DNA of 11,646 nt from Gammaproteobacteria bacterium (GTDB taxonomy: Bacteria > Pseudomonadota > Gammaproteobacteria > Steroidobacterales > Steroidobacteraceae), in assembly GCA_003162555.1 (NCBI GenBank), contig PMNQ01000136.1, positions 1-11,646 of the forward strand, in the 5' to 3' direction. The translations under genes were made by a program, and so were the position numbers. The notes beneath the pieces were generated by a model. That model saw nothing but the letters and a program-made list of their open reading frames with translations, did no database searches and was not told where the DNA came from. Of the stretch, positions 1 through 6,460 are shown piece by piece (position 1 is the first letter of the stretch; every line of letters starts with the position of its first letter).

Positions 1-482
1 TTGAAGCGGCGGATCTGGCTCGGGCTGATGTAGATGTCGTCGGGTCCAGCCAGATACGAGCCGTCGGCCGAGCGCAGGAAGCCGAAACCATCCTGCAGGA
101 TTTCCAGCACGCCGTCGCCGTAGATATCCTCGCCGTTGCGCGCATGCGCCTTGAGGATCGAAAAGATGATGTCCTGTTTACGTGACCTGGCAAGACTCTC
201 GAGTCCCATCGACTCCGCTTGCTTGACAAGTTCGTGTATAGGTTTGGCCTTGAGGGCCGTCAGGTTCATCGAATTGCGTGAGGCCGCCAGCTCTGCCGGG
301 CTGATGATCTCGGCATCGTCTTCTGCCAGCGGCTCGAGATCGGGCAGCTGATCATCCATGCGGCCGCCGACGTTGCCGCGATTGGGATCGCGGTTGCCGT
401 CACGCATGCCGCCGCCGTGGCGCGGGCCCTTGTTCGGCCGATTATTATTATTGCGGCCCTGATTGCCGAGATAGCCTCTCAC
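1..482 (-). CDS. rho: Transcription termination factor Rho, N-terminal part (cut by left edge)
   Basis: Rho is the hexameric RNA-dependent ATPase that loads on C-rich nascent RNA and terminates transcription. About 160 codons are visible; the ATPase core lies beyond the left edge. From the ATG at 269 the protein starts [10 protein letters not shown] and continues through [37 protein letters not shown] and [15 protein letters not shown], which closely follows the E. coli N-terminal helical domain and the start of the cold-shock-like RNA-binding domain. The frame stays open upstream to a GTG at 482 that overlaps the trxA stop as GTGA, so I take that as the start by translational coupling. This adds 71 residues: residues 1-41 rich in Gly, Asn and Arg (four Asn in a row from AAT repeats), then an acidic stretch. 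Starts at 404, 359 or 269 remain possible, and none has a clear ribosome binding site. Identity is near certain; the start is not. Confidence 0.95.
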   Translation of the reverse strand, partial: MRGYLGNQGRNNNNRPNKGPRHGGGMRDGNRDPNRGNVGGRMDDQLPDLEPLAEDDAEIISPAELAASRNSMNLTALKAKPIHELVKQAESMGLESLARSRKQDIIFSILKAHARNGEDIYGDGVLEILQDGFGFLRSADGSYLAGPDDIYISPSQIRRF

Positions 483-808
483 AGGTGCTGGTCCAGAAAC
501 GCGGTGAGCTGCGACTTGGACAGCGCGCCGACTTTCTGCGCCTCGACCGTGCCGTTCTTGAACAGGATCAGCGTCGGGATGCCGCGGATGCCGAACTTCG
601 GCGGCGTCTGCGGATTCTCGTCGATGTTGAGCTTGGCGATGCGCAGGCGTCCCTGGTAGGCACCAGCGATTTCCTCGAGGATCGGCGCGATCTGCTTGCA
701 GGGGCCGCACCATTCAGCCCAGAAATCGAGCAGTACGGGTTGGTCGGATTTGATGATGTCCGCCTCGAAGCGGGCATCCGACGTATGAACTATGTTTTCG
801 TTACTCAC
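479..808 (-). CDS. trxA: Thioredoxin 1
   Basis: This is a cytoplasmic thiol-disulfide oxidoreductase of 109 residues, the usual length of TrxA. The active site WCGPC is at residues 33-37, preceded by the buried Asp28 in LLDFWAEWC, and the cis-proline loop GIPT has Pro78. These are all the residues needed for reduction of substrate disulfides; the partner is normally thioredoxin reductase, not seen here. The start is GTG at 808, with GGAGG on the minus strand at 824-820, 11 bases upstream, a slightly long but plausible spacing. The stop overlaps the GTG proposed for rho, so the two genes are probably co-transcribed and coupled. Upstream lies the divergent control region shared with rhlB. Confidence 0.97.
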   Translation of the reverse strand: MSNENIVHTSDARFEADIIKSDQPVLLDFWAEWCGPCKQIAPILEEIAGAYQGRLRIAKLNIDENPQTPPKFGIRGIPTLILFKNGTVEAQKVGALSKSQLTAFLDQHL

Positions 809-857
809 GCGACCTGGGGCCTCCGTTGAGATGATTGGGACAGGAAGTTTCCAGAGT

Positions 858-873
858 GGGCGCCAGGGCGCCC
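858..873 (-). repeat. GC-rich inverted repeat in the trxA leader
   Basis: The sequence GGGCGCCAGGGCGCCC forms a perfect six-base-pair stem GGGCGC/GCGCCC around a CAGG loop. The same bases can also be read as a direct repeat of GGGCGCC separated by one A. It lies about 50 bases before the trxA GTG, so it would be in the 5' untranslated RNA of trxA-rho if transcription starts near 915. There is no T-run after it on either strand, so it is not a standard intrinsic terminator. It may be an RNA hairpin or an operator. Confidence 0.45.
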
Positions 874-921
874 TGAGAGTTCTGGAATCAGCCTGTATTT
901 GGAAATTGGTTTGACGGTTGG

Positions 922-950
922 TTTATGCGCGGCAGGCCAGACAGTGGCAC
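922..950 (-). promoter_or_regulatory. Candidate sigma-70 promoter for trxA-rho
   Basis: On the minus strand GTGCCA (950-945) is followed after 17 bases by CATAAA (927-922). Each hexamer matches its consensus at four of six positions and the spacing is ideal. Transcription would begin near 915, leaving a leader of roughly 107 bases that includes the GC hairpin. This is a by-eye match and could be chance. Confidence 0.3.
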
Positions 951-968
951 ATGGGAGCCGCTCAGCGG

Positions 969-998
969 TTACACTTGTGTCTGAAGGATTGGTATAGC
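969..998 (+). promoter_or_regulatory. Candidate extended -10 promoter for rhlB
   Basis: TATAGC at 993-998 is preceded by TG and one base, which forms an extended -10 element. A poor -35 match, TTACAC at 969-974, lies 18 bases upstream. Transcription would start near 1005, about 120 bases before the rhlB ATG. The evidence is only the motif match. Confidence 0.3.
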
Positions 999-1126
999 GG
1001 GCGCGCAGAGGAGCCGCCGTTGGCCATATTTTTAGCGATTTCCGGGTTGCATTGCAAGTGCCATGACCAACCTGGGCCGCCACCGGCACTTTTTTCCACC
1101 CCTGATCGAGGCATGACGCAAGCCGC

Positions 1127-2431
1127 ATGAGTGATGAGCATTTAAGCACCCTGGCATTCCAAACCCTGCCGTTGCACCCCACCATCATGCAGGGCATTGT
1201 CGAGGCCGGTTTCACGCTCTGCACGCCGATCCAGGCACAGACCCTGCCCGCCGCGCTCACTGGCCGCGATATCGCCGGCCAGGCGCAGACCGGCACTGGC
1301 AAGACCGCGGCCTTTCTGGTGGCCCTCTACCAATCACTGCTGACCAGGCCCGCGGCGCCGGGAAAAGCAGCCACTTCGGTGCGCGCACTGGTGGTCGCGC
1401 CAACGCGCGAACTCGCAGTCCAGATCCACAAGGACGCGCTCGTGCTTGGCCGCCACACCGGACTCTCGCTCGCCGTGGTGTTCGGCGGCACCGATTACGA
1501 GAAGCAGCGCAAGCAGCTGGCCGATGGCGTCGAGATACTGATCGGCACGCCCGGCCGCATCATCGATTATCTCAAGCAGGGCGTGTACGACCTGCGCCAC
1601 GCGCAGGTGCTGGTGCTGGACGAAGCCGACCGCATGTTCGACCTGGGGTTCATCGCCGATATCCGCTACATCATGCGGCGGCTCCCGGCGCCGGACCGCC
1701 GCCAGTCGATGCTGTTCTCGGCGACGCTGTCGCAACGCGTGCTCGAACTCGCCTACGAGCACATGAACAATCCGGAACTGGTGCGCATCGAACCTGACAA
1801 GGTGACGATCGATCGTGTGCGCCAGGCGATTTATTTTCCGTCGATGTCCGAGAAGATTCCGCTGCTGGTGCATCTGCTGCGCGAGACCGAGGCGCACCGC
1901 ACGATGGTGTTCGTCAACACCAAGCGCATGGCCGAGCGGCTCGAGGGCTCGCTGCGCGCCAACGGCTTTCACGCCCAGGCGATCTCGGGCGATGTGCCGC
2001 AGCCCAAGCGGCTGCGGTTCCTGCGCCAGTTCCACGAAGGCGAGCTCGCGGTGCTGATCGCCACCGACGTGGCCTCGCGCGGCCTGCACATTCCGGACGT
2101 CAGCCACGTGTTCAACTTCGACCTGCCGCAGGACGCCGCCGATTACGTGCATCGCATCGGCCGCACCGCGCGCGCCGGCGCGGCCGGCGACGCCATCAGC
2201 TTCGGCTGCGAGGAATACGCGATCTCGCTGCCCGATATTGAGGCCTTCATCGGCCACAAGATCCCGGTCGAGCGCTACGAACCGGCCGATCTGCCCAAAC
2301 TCCAGCCGGCCCCGTACGTGCCGCGCGACCCGGACGCACCGATGCGCCGGCGCAGCAGCGGCGGCGGCGGCGGTCCGCGCGGTGGTCCACGCGGCGCACC
2401 AAGGCGCGGCGGGCCGCCACGACGACACTGA
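1127..2431 (+). CDS. rhlB: ATP-dependent RNA helicase RhlB (DEAD-box)
   Basis: This 434-residue DEAD-box helicase unwinds structured RNA; in E. coli RhlB is the degradosome helicase bound to RNase E. All family motifs are present: Q motif around residues 29-38 (CTPIQ), Walker A AQTGTGKT at 53-60, PTRELA at 92-97, TPGR at 141-144, DEAD at 165-168, SAT at 198-200, ATDVASRGL at 312-320 and [10 protein letters not shown] at 342-351. RhlB-like stretches include MFDLGF after DEAD and [10 protein letters not shown] near the end of the core. The tail from about residue 406 is almost entirely Arg, Gly and Pro. The start is ATG 1127; GAGG at 1108-1111 is 15 bases away, so the ribosome binding site is weak. 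Divergence from trxA-rho matches the E. coli order and supports rhlB over other DEAD-box paralogues. Confidence 0.93.
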   Translation: MSDEHLSTLAFQTLPLHPTIMQGIVEAGFTLCTPIQAQTLPAALTGRDIAGQAQTGTGKTAAFLVALYQSLLTRPAAPGKAATSVRALVVAPTRELAVQIHKDALVLGRHTGLSLAVVFGGTDYEKQRKQLADGVEILIGTPGRIIDYLKQGVYDLRHAQVLVLDEADRMFDLGFIADIRYIMRRLPAPDRRQSMLFSATLSQRVLELAYEHMNNPELVRIEPDKVTIDRVRQAIYFPSMSEKIPLLVHLLRETEAHRTMVFVNTKRMAERLEGSLRANGFHAQAISGDVPQPKRLRFLRQFHEGELAVLIATDVASRGLHIPDVSHVFNFDLPQDAADYVHRIGRTARAGAAGDAISFGCEEYAISLPDIEAFIGHKIPVERYEPADLPKLQPAPYVPRDPDAPMRRRSSGGGGGPRGGPRGAPRRGGPPRRH

Positions 2432-2437
2432 GTCGCC

Positions 2438-2839
2438 TTGAAACAAGGCACTGACATTGCCTGCTTCCCGATTCATCTCGGGCTGGGCGCGACGGCGGGC
2501 AGCGAGCCGAAACTCACCGGCGGCATGGACTGGTACGACGGCTATGTCGAACGCCACGCCGCTGATGGCGCCGAGGGACGGCTGGTGGGCATGTACACCT
2601 TCACCGAGCCCTGGACGATGTGGGAAATACATCCGCTGGGCAGCGAAGTCGTGCTGTGCATCGAGGGCGCGATGACACTGCACCAACAAGCGGTCGACGG
2701 TTCGGTGCAGTCAGTGCGGCTGAACGCGGGCCAGTATGCGATCAACGCGCCCGGGGTCTGGCACACCGCCGATGTCGACGGCAAGGCCACGGCGCTGTTC
2801 ATCACGGCCGGCAAGGGCACACAGCACCGACCCCGCTGA
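2438..2839 (+). CDS. Small single-domain cupin protein
   Basis: The 133-residue protein has one cupin beta-barrel. Motif 1 is read from WEIHPLGSEVVLCIEG (residues 62-77), where Glu63, His65 and Glu70 occupy the usual metal-ligand positions, with Glu instead of the first His. Motif 2 is GQYAINAPGVWH (98-109), ending in the fourth ligand His109. The substrate cannot be told from sequence; cupins of this size range from metal-dependent enzymes to binding proteins. The likely start is TTG 2438, because the first ATG (2525) would remove an N-terminal segment containing IHLGLGATAG that looks part of the protein. There is no Shine-Dalgarno sequence. The frame is the same as rhlB, with only two codons between the rhlB TGA and this TTG, so translation probably depends on rhlB. 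The final residues KGTQHRPR end just before the convergent yrfG-like gene. Confidence 0.8.
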   Translation: MKQGTDIACFPIHLGLGATAGSEPKLTGGMDWYDGYVERHAADGAEGRLVGMYTFTEPWTMWEIHPLGSEVVLCIEGAMTLHQQAVDGSVQSVRLNAGQYAINAPGVWHTADVDGKATALFITAGKGTQHRPR

Positions 2840-2853
2840 GGCCGCGCGCGGCG

Positions 2854-2873
2854 CAAATGTCGCGGCGCATTTG
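2854..2873. terminator. Possible hairpin between convergent genes
   Basis: CAAATG at 2854-2859 can pair with CATTTG at 2868-2873 around an eight-base loop, in the 42 bases between the stops of the cupin gene and the yrfG-like gene. There is no T-run on either side, so this is weak. It is the only obvious symmetrical element in the convergent gap. Confidence 0.2.
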
Positions 2874-2881
2874 TCGCGACG

Positions 2882-3562
2882 CTATGGCACCGGGTCGAGC
2901 AGATCCGCCAGCGCGTCCACGGCCGTGAACTCATCATGCGAATGCGCCGGGCGCACCGAATCGGGCCGGCGGATTGCGCGTATGTGGCCGATGCCGGCCG
3001 CGCGCGCCGCGCGCAGCACGGCGGCGCTGTCATCGACGAACAGACTCCGTGCGGCATTGCCGGGCTCGGTGCCGGCCAGCATCCGCCAGAAGCGCGCGTC
3101 TTCCTTGGGCGCGCCGAACTGATGCGAACTGTAGGCGGCGTCGAAAAGCCCAAGCACACCAGTGCGTTCATGTTTGATGGCCAGCGCTTCCGGGTGCGCG
3201 TTGGTCAGCAGCACCAGGCGCTTGCCGCGTGCGCGCGCCTCCGCCAGGAAATCGCGGGCGCCGGGCAGCCAGCGGATGCGGTGCGCGTCCTCGCGTTTTA
3301 GGGCGGCGATGTCCAGTCCCAGTTCGCGGCTCCAGTATTCGGTGCTGTACCAGGGCAGTGTGCCGGCGCAGGCATCGAAGCGCGGTTGCAGCAACACCCG
3401 CGCCGCAGCCGTGTCGAGGCCGCGGGCGGAACCCCAGGTCTGCGGCACCAGCACTTGCCAGAAATGATTGTCGAAATCGAGATCGAGCAAAGTGCCGTCG
3501 AGATCGAGCAGCACGTAATCGATGTCGGGCCATGGGATGCGGTGCGAGGCGGAGATATTCAT
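2882..3562 (-). CDS. yrfG: HAD-family GMP/IMP nucleotidase (YrfG-like)
   Basis: This 226-residue haloacid dehalogenase-type phosphatase closely follows E. coli YrfG (222 residues), which hydrolyses GMP and IMP to nucleosides. Motif I is LLDLDGTLLDL with nucleophile Asp20 and general acid Asp22. Motif II is LLTNAHP with Thr120, motif III is Lys153 in APKED, and motif IV is the Asp pair 177-178 in LFVDDS. The segment FDNHFWQVLVPQTWG after motif I is typical of YrfG. It is cytoplasmic, with no signal peptide. I choose ATG 3562 because it gives the family-like N-terminus MNISASHRIPWPDIDYV. An in-frame ATG at 3586, with AGGG eight bases upstream, is a real alternative and would overlap the start codon of the opposite gene. 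Substrate specificity is inferred from homology. Confidence 0.87.
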   Translation of the reverse strand: MNISASHRIPWPDIDYVLLDLDGTLLDLDFDNHFWQVLVPQTWGSARGLDTAAARVLLQPRFDACAGTLPWYSTEYWSRELGLDIAALKREDAHRIRWLPGARDFLAEARARGKRLVLLTNAHPEALAIKHERTGVLGLFDAAYSSHQFGAPKEDARFWRMLAGTEPGNAARSLFVDDSAAVLRAARAAGIGHIRAIRRPDSVRPAHSHDEFTAVDALADLLDPVP

Positions 3563-3584
3563 CGGCTTGGTTATGATGGCGTCC

Positions 3585-4466
3585 ATGAATGCCGCCCTGC
3601 AACCGTTCGAGCGCATCGACCTGCATATGCACAGCAGCTGGTCCGACGGCGTGCTCCGCCCGGCGGAATTGGTGGCGCTCGCGGCCACGCGGTCGGTGCA
3701 ACTGCTGGCGCTCACCGACCATGACACGTTGGCCGGTTGCGAGGAGGCCCGTCAGGCCTGCGCCGAAGCGCAGATCGCGTTCCTGTATGCCAGCGAGTTG
3801 ACCAGCCTGTGGAAAGGCCGGGAAGTGCATATCGTTGGACTGCAACTCGATCCAGCCGCGCCCGCACTGATCGCGCACCTCGAAGCGGTACGCCAGAGCC
3901 GGCGCGAGCGGATACAGGGAATCGGCCTGAAACTCAGCGCCCACGGCCTGCCGGGCACGGAGATTGCGGCCGCGGTACTGGCGCTTCCCGGCACGCCGAC
4001 GCGCCTGCATGTGGCCCGCGAACTGGTGCAGCGCGGCCACGCCGAAGACGAGGACGATGCTTTCAAGCGCTGGATCGGCAAGGGGCAGCCGGCAGCCGTG
4101 GCGGCGGCCTGGCCTGCTATAGAAGCCTCGGCAGCCGCGATCTCGTCTGCTGGAGGGTTGGCCATACTGGCGCATCCGCACCGCTACAAACTCTCGGCCG
4201 GGGGTTTGCGCGAACTGTGCGCAGCGTTCCGCGACGCCGGCGGCGCAGGGATCGAGGTCAGCCTGCCCGGTATGGGCCCAGCCGATGCCGGCCGCGCGGC
4301 CGCACTCGCGCGGCGCTTTGACCTGGCGGGTTCATGCGGCTCGGATTTTCATGTTCCCGGTGTCCCGTGGCGCCCGCTGGGGCGCTTCGCTAAGCTACCC
4401 GAGGGCGTCGTGCCCATAACCGAGCGGCTTGGGCTGGAACCAGTCCGCGGCGCGCTCCCGGCTTAG
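3585..4466 (+). CDS. rnm: PHP-domain phosphoesterase, RNase AM / nucleoside bisphosphate phosphatase type
   Basis: The 293-residue protein belongs to the PHP family exemplified by E. coli YciV (RNase AM), which trims RNA 5' ends and dephosphorylates 3',5'-nucleoside bisphosphates. Metal-site residues are visible in order: HMH at 14-16, Asp21, TDHDT at 44-48, Glu71 in YASELT, His82, His197 in LAHPHRY, and Asp254/His256 in GSDFH. An inserted lid-like region (about 90-185) sits between the halves of the barrel, as in the family. The start is ATG 3585; two more in-frame ATGs lie at 3573 and 3576 and the frame is open to 3522, but MNAALQPFERIDLH fits homologues best. No ribosome binding site is seen. 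It heads a plus-strand run with gaps of 13, 7, 10 and 38 bases. The gene symbol is by analogy with E. coli; the exact substrate is unproven. Confidence 0.85.
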   Translation: MNAALQPFERIDLHMHSSWSDGVLRPAELVALAATRSVQLLALTDHDTLAGCEEARQACAEAQIAFLYASELTSLWKGREVHIVGLQLDPAAPALIAHLEAVRQSRRERIQGIGLKLSAHGLPGTEIAAAVLALPGTPTRLHVARELVQRGHAEDEDDAFKRWIGKGQPAAVAAAWPAIEASAAAISSAGGLAILAHPHRYKLSAGGLRELCAAFRDAGGAGIEVSLPGMGPADAGRAAALARRFDLAGSCGSDFHVPGVPWRPLGRFAKLPEGVVPITERLGLEPVRGALPA

Positions 4467-4479
4467 GGCCTGTTGTTCA

Positions 4480-4704
4480 ATGAGTGAATCAGGCGACAAC
4501 GTCGATCGCGAACTGTTTCGCAACGTGCAGAAGTTGCGCGCGCTGCGCATCGAACACCGCGACCTGGATGAAGTCATCGCGCGCCTGTCGCTCGACATAC
4601 ATATCGATGAACTGCAGCTAAAGCGGCTGAAGAAGCGCAAACTGGCGCTCAAGGATCAGATACTGATGCTCGAAAGCCAGCTCATTCCCGATCTCAACGC
4701 CTGA
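4480..4704 (+). CDS. DUF465 / YdcH-family small coiled-coil protein
   Basis: This 74-residue, highly charged, helical protein has the pattern of the DUF465 (YdcH) family. A first helix, around LRIEHRDLDEVIARL at residues 20-36, is joined to a second, LQLKRLKKRKLALKDQIL at 45-62. The family has no established function. No membrane segment or signal peptide is present. The start ATG 4480 has AGGG eleven bases upstream, overlapping the stop of the PHP gene. An in-frame ATG at 4429 would lie inside the PHP gene and add residues unlike the family. It is co-directional with the PHP gene (13-base gap) and with the channel gene (7-base gap), so it is probably part of one transcription unit. Confidence 0.82.
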   Translation: MSESGDNVDRELFRNVQKLRALRIEHRDLDEVIARLSLDIHIDELQLKRLKKRKLALKDQILMLESQLIPDLNA

Positions 4705-4711
4705 AATTCCC

Positions 4712-5998
4712 TTGCCGCAGCAACTCTTCCAGAATCTGACCGGGTCACTGCCTTGGGCGCAATGGTTCGCGATCATCGCGGTGATCGTGGTGGCGCTCCT
4801 GGCCGGTCGTGTCGTCCGGCAGGCCTGGCAACGTCGCCCGCCGCCGCGCCGGCTGTGGCAGGCGCTGTTGCTGGAATGCCTGGTGCGGCTGGTGCCGGCG
4901 CTGTGTGCGGCCTTGCTGCTGCTGGCGGTGCACGGAATGTTTGCCGGCACGGGAACCAGTACCAGCGCAGTAGATCTGGCGTTGCGGCTCGCCTGTATTC
5001 TGGCGCTGGTGCGCGCCGGCGTGTTCGCAGTAGGCCAGCTGCTCGGGCCGCACTCCTGGCTGCACAGCTGGGAGCCGCAGCTCACCGGCGTGGTGTGGCT
5101 GATGATCGCCTTCCAGCAGATCGGCTGGTTCGGCAGCATCGAATCGACCCTCGATTCGATCGATCTGCTGCCCGGCAAGTCGCAGTTCTCGCTCTGGTCG
5201 CTGCTCAAGAGCCTGGTGGTGATCACCGGATTCGTGCTCGCCGGCGGCCTGATCGCGCGCGCCATCGAACAGCGCGTGATGAAATTGCAAAGCGTGGCGA
5301 TGTCGACGCGCGTCGGCATCGCGAAGTTCAGCCACTTCTTCCTGGTTGGCCTGGGCGCACTCGTCGGTGTCAACGCGGCGGGGGTCGATTTGACGGCGCT
5401 CACGCTGATAACAGGCGCCGTCGGAATTGGCTTGGGATTCGGCCTGCAGGCGATCACCAGCAATTTCGTCAGCGGCTTCGTGCTGCTGCTCGACAAATCG
5501 ATCAAGCCCGGCGATGTCATCAGCTTCACCGGCCTGACCGGCACCAGCACCGAGAATTTCGGCTGGGTGCAGGAGCTGCGCGGACGCTGCGTCGTGGTGC
5601 GCGACCGCGACGGCGTGGACACCCTGGTGCCGAACCAGAACCTGATCACCGGCGCCGTGATCAACTGGAGCTATTCCGATCGCAAGATCCGCCTGAAGCT
5701 ACCAGTGCGGGTCAGTTACCGCGATGACCCGGAAGTGGCCCTCGATCTGCTGCGCCGCGCTGTCGAAGGCAATCCGCGCGTGCTGCAGGACCCGGCGCCC
5801 GCGCCGCGCCTGATGTGCTTCAGCGATCATGGCATGGATCTGGAGCTCCGCTTCTGGATCGCCGACCCGCAGAACGGCGTCAACAACGTACGCTCTGAGG
5901 TCAACCGGCGCATCTGGCGCCTGTTCCGCGACGAGGGGATCACGATACCGGTCGCACAGCACGAAGTGCGGCTGCTGAACGAGCGGTCGACCCCGTGA
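4712..5998 (+). CDS. MscS-family mechanosensitive ion channel
   Basis: The protein has 428 residues, longer than E. coli MscS (286) because of extra N-terminal membrane helices. Likely membrane segments are at about 17-34, 51-75, 88-108, 122-140, 164-184 and 207-224, followed by the pore helix 226-260. The pore region, with AVGIGLGFGLQAITSNFVSG and then LLLDKSIKPGDVI, is the hallmark of the MscS family: Gly/Ala-rich packing, then entry into the beta domain. The soluble vestibule follows, including LVPNQNLITGAVINWS and a C-terminal alpha/beta domain. Its role is release of solutes on hypo-osmotic shock through the inner membrane; some relatives have other gating cues. The start is a TTG at 4712 with no Shine-Dalgarno sequence. 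The first ATG is at residue 76, too late, so coupling to the upstream gene is likely. Confidence 0.9.
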   Translation: MPQQLFQNLTGSLPWAQWFAIIAVIVVALLAGRVVRQAWQRRPPPRRLWQALLLECLVRLVPALCAALLLLAVHGMFAGTGTSTSAVDLALRLACILALVRAGVFAVGQLLGPHSWLHSWEPQLTGVVWLMIAFQQIGWFGSIESTLDSIDLLPGKSQFSLWSLLKSLVVITGFVLAGGLIARAIEQRVMKLQSVAMSTRVGIAKFSHFFLVGLGALVGVNAAGVDLTALTLITGAVGIGLGFGLQAITSNFVSGFVLLLDKSIKPGDVISFTGLTGTSTENFGWVQELRGRCVVVRDRDGVDTLVPNQNLITGAVINWSYSDRKIRLKLPVRVSYRDDPEVALDLLRRAVEGNPRVLQDPAPAPRLMCFSDHGMDLELRFWIADPQNGVNNVRSEVNRRIWRLFRDEGITIPVAQHEVRLLNERSTP

Positions 5999-6008
5999 GC
6001 GTGGCGCC

Positions 6009-6422
6009 GTGAGCGCGCTGCCGGAAATTCCCGAGTCCGAAGTCAGCTTCAGTTTCGTGCGCGGCACTGGCCCGGGCGGCCAGAACGTCAACAAGGTGGC
6101 CACGACCGCGCAGCTGCGCTTCAATCTCGAGGCCACGTCGCTGCTTGACGCGGCAGGCAAGGCACGGCTGCGTTCACTCGCCGGTCACCGCCTGGTCGGG
6201 GATGTGGAAATCCTCATCGTGGCGCGCAATCACCGCACCCAGGAAGGCAACCGACGCGAAGCCATACAGCGGCTGCAGGAGCTGATCGTGCGCGCGCTGC
6301 ACGTGCCCAAGCCCCGGCGCGCCACCCGCCCTACCCGCGCTTCCAAAGAGCGGCGCATTGCTGGCAAACTCCACCGCCAGCGACACAAGCAACTGCGCCG
6401 TGCGGTGCGGCACGACGATTGA
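6009..6422 (+). CDS. arfB: Alternative ribosome-rescue factor ArfB (YaeJ-type peptidyl-tRNA hydrolase)
   Basis: At 137 residues it matches E. coli ArfB/YaeJ (140). The release-factor motif GTGPGGQNVNKV places the catalytic GGQ at residues 23-25. The rest of the small catalytic domain follows to about residue 100. The tail from 101 on is rich in Arg and Lys (PKPRR through KQLRR), as expected for the segment that enters the empty mRNA channel of stalled ribosomes. It would hydrolyse peptidyl-tRNA on non-stop ribosomes and so recycle them when trans-translation is insufficient. It lacks the codon-recognition domains of full release factors. The start is GTG 6009, ten bases past the channel stop. 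Nearby GTGs at 5995 and 6001 run into a stop after a few codons. Co-transcription with the channel is likely. Confidence 0.93.
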   Translation: MSALPEIPESEVSFSFVRGTGPGGQNVNKVATTAQLRFNLEATSLLDAAGKARLRSLAGHRLVGDVEILIVARNHRTQEGNRREAIQRLQELIVRALHVPKPRRATRPTRASKERRIAGKLHRQRHKQLRRAVRHDD

Positions 6423-6460
6423 ATGACGGGAACAACAAATAGCATCCACGGGAGAGTCAC

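Larger units (their letters stand above)
809..1126. promoter_or_regulatory. Divergent intergenic region between trxA-rho and rhlB
   Basis: This 318-base stretch carries no convincing gene. Open frames through it lack ribosome binding sites and recognisable protein sequence. It must hold the promoters for trxA-rho leftwards and rhlB rightwards. Visible elements are weak sigma-70-like candidates on both strands, a GC hairpin at 858-873 in the presumed trxA leader, and an 11-base palindrome TTGCATTGCAA at 1047-1057 about 70 bases before rhlB. No regulator could be assigned to either palindrome. Confidence 0.6.

Noticed and set aside
449..460. ATT/AAT trinucleotide tract as a phase-variable repeat
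   Set aside because: Only four units are present, and unit changes would keep the frame, so it could alter only the number of Asn residues in the Rho extension.
1047..1057. Palindrome TTGCATTGCAA as a regulator operator
   Set aside because: The arms are only five bases long with no second copy nearby and no match to an operator I can name.
918..1130. A 70-codon frame ending in ATGA overlap with the rhlB start
   Set aside because: It starts with TTG without a ribosome binding site and its translation looks like intergenic noise. The short ATG inside it at 1113 has GAGG only one base away, too close to be used.
1334..2689. A 451-codon open frame on the minus strand opposite rhlB
   Set aside because: It is rich in His, Arg, Gln and Ala with no recognisable domains, as is typical of the antisense of a GC-rich gene, while the plus frame has every DEAD-box motif.
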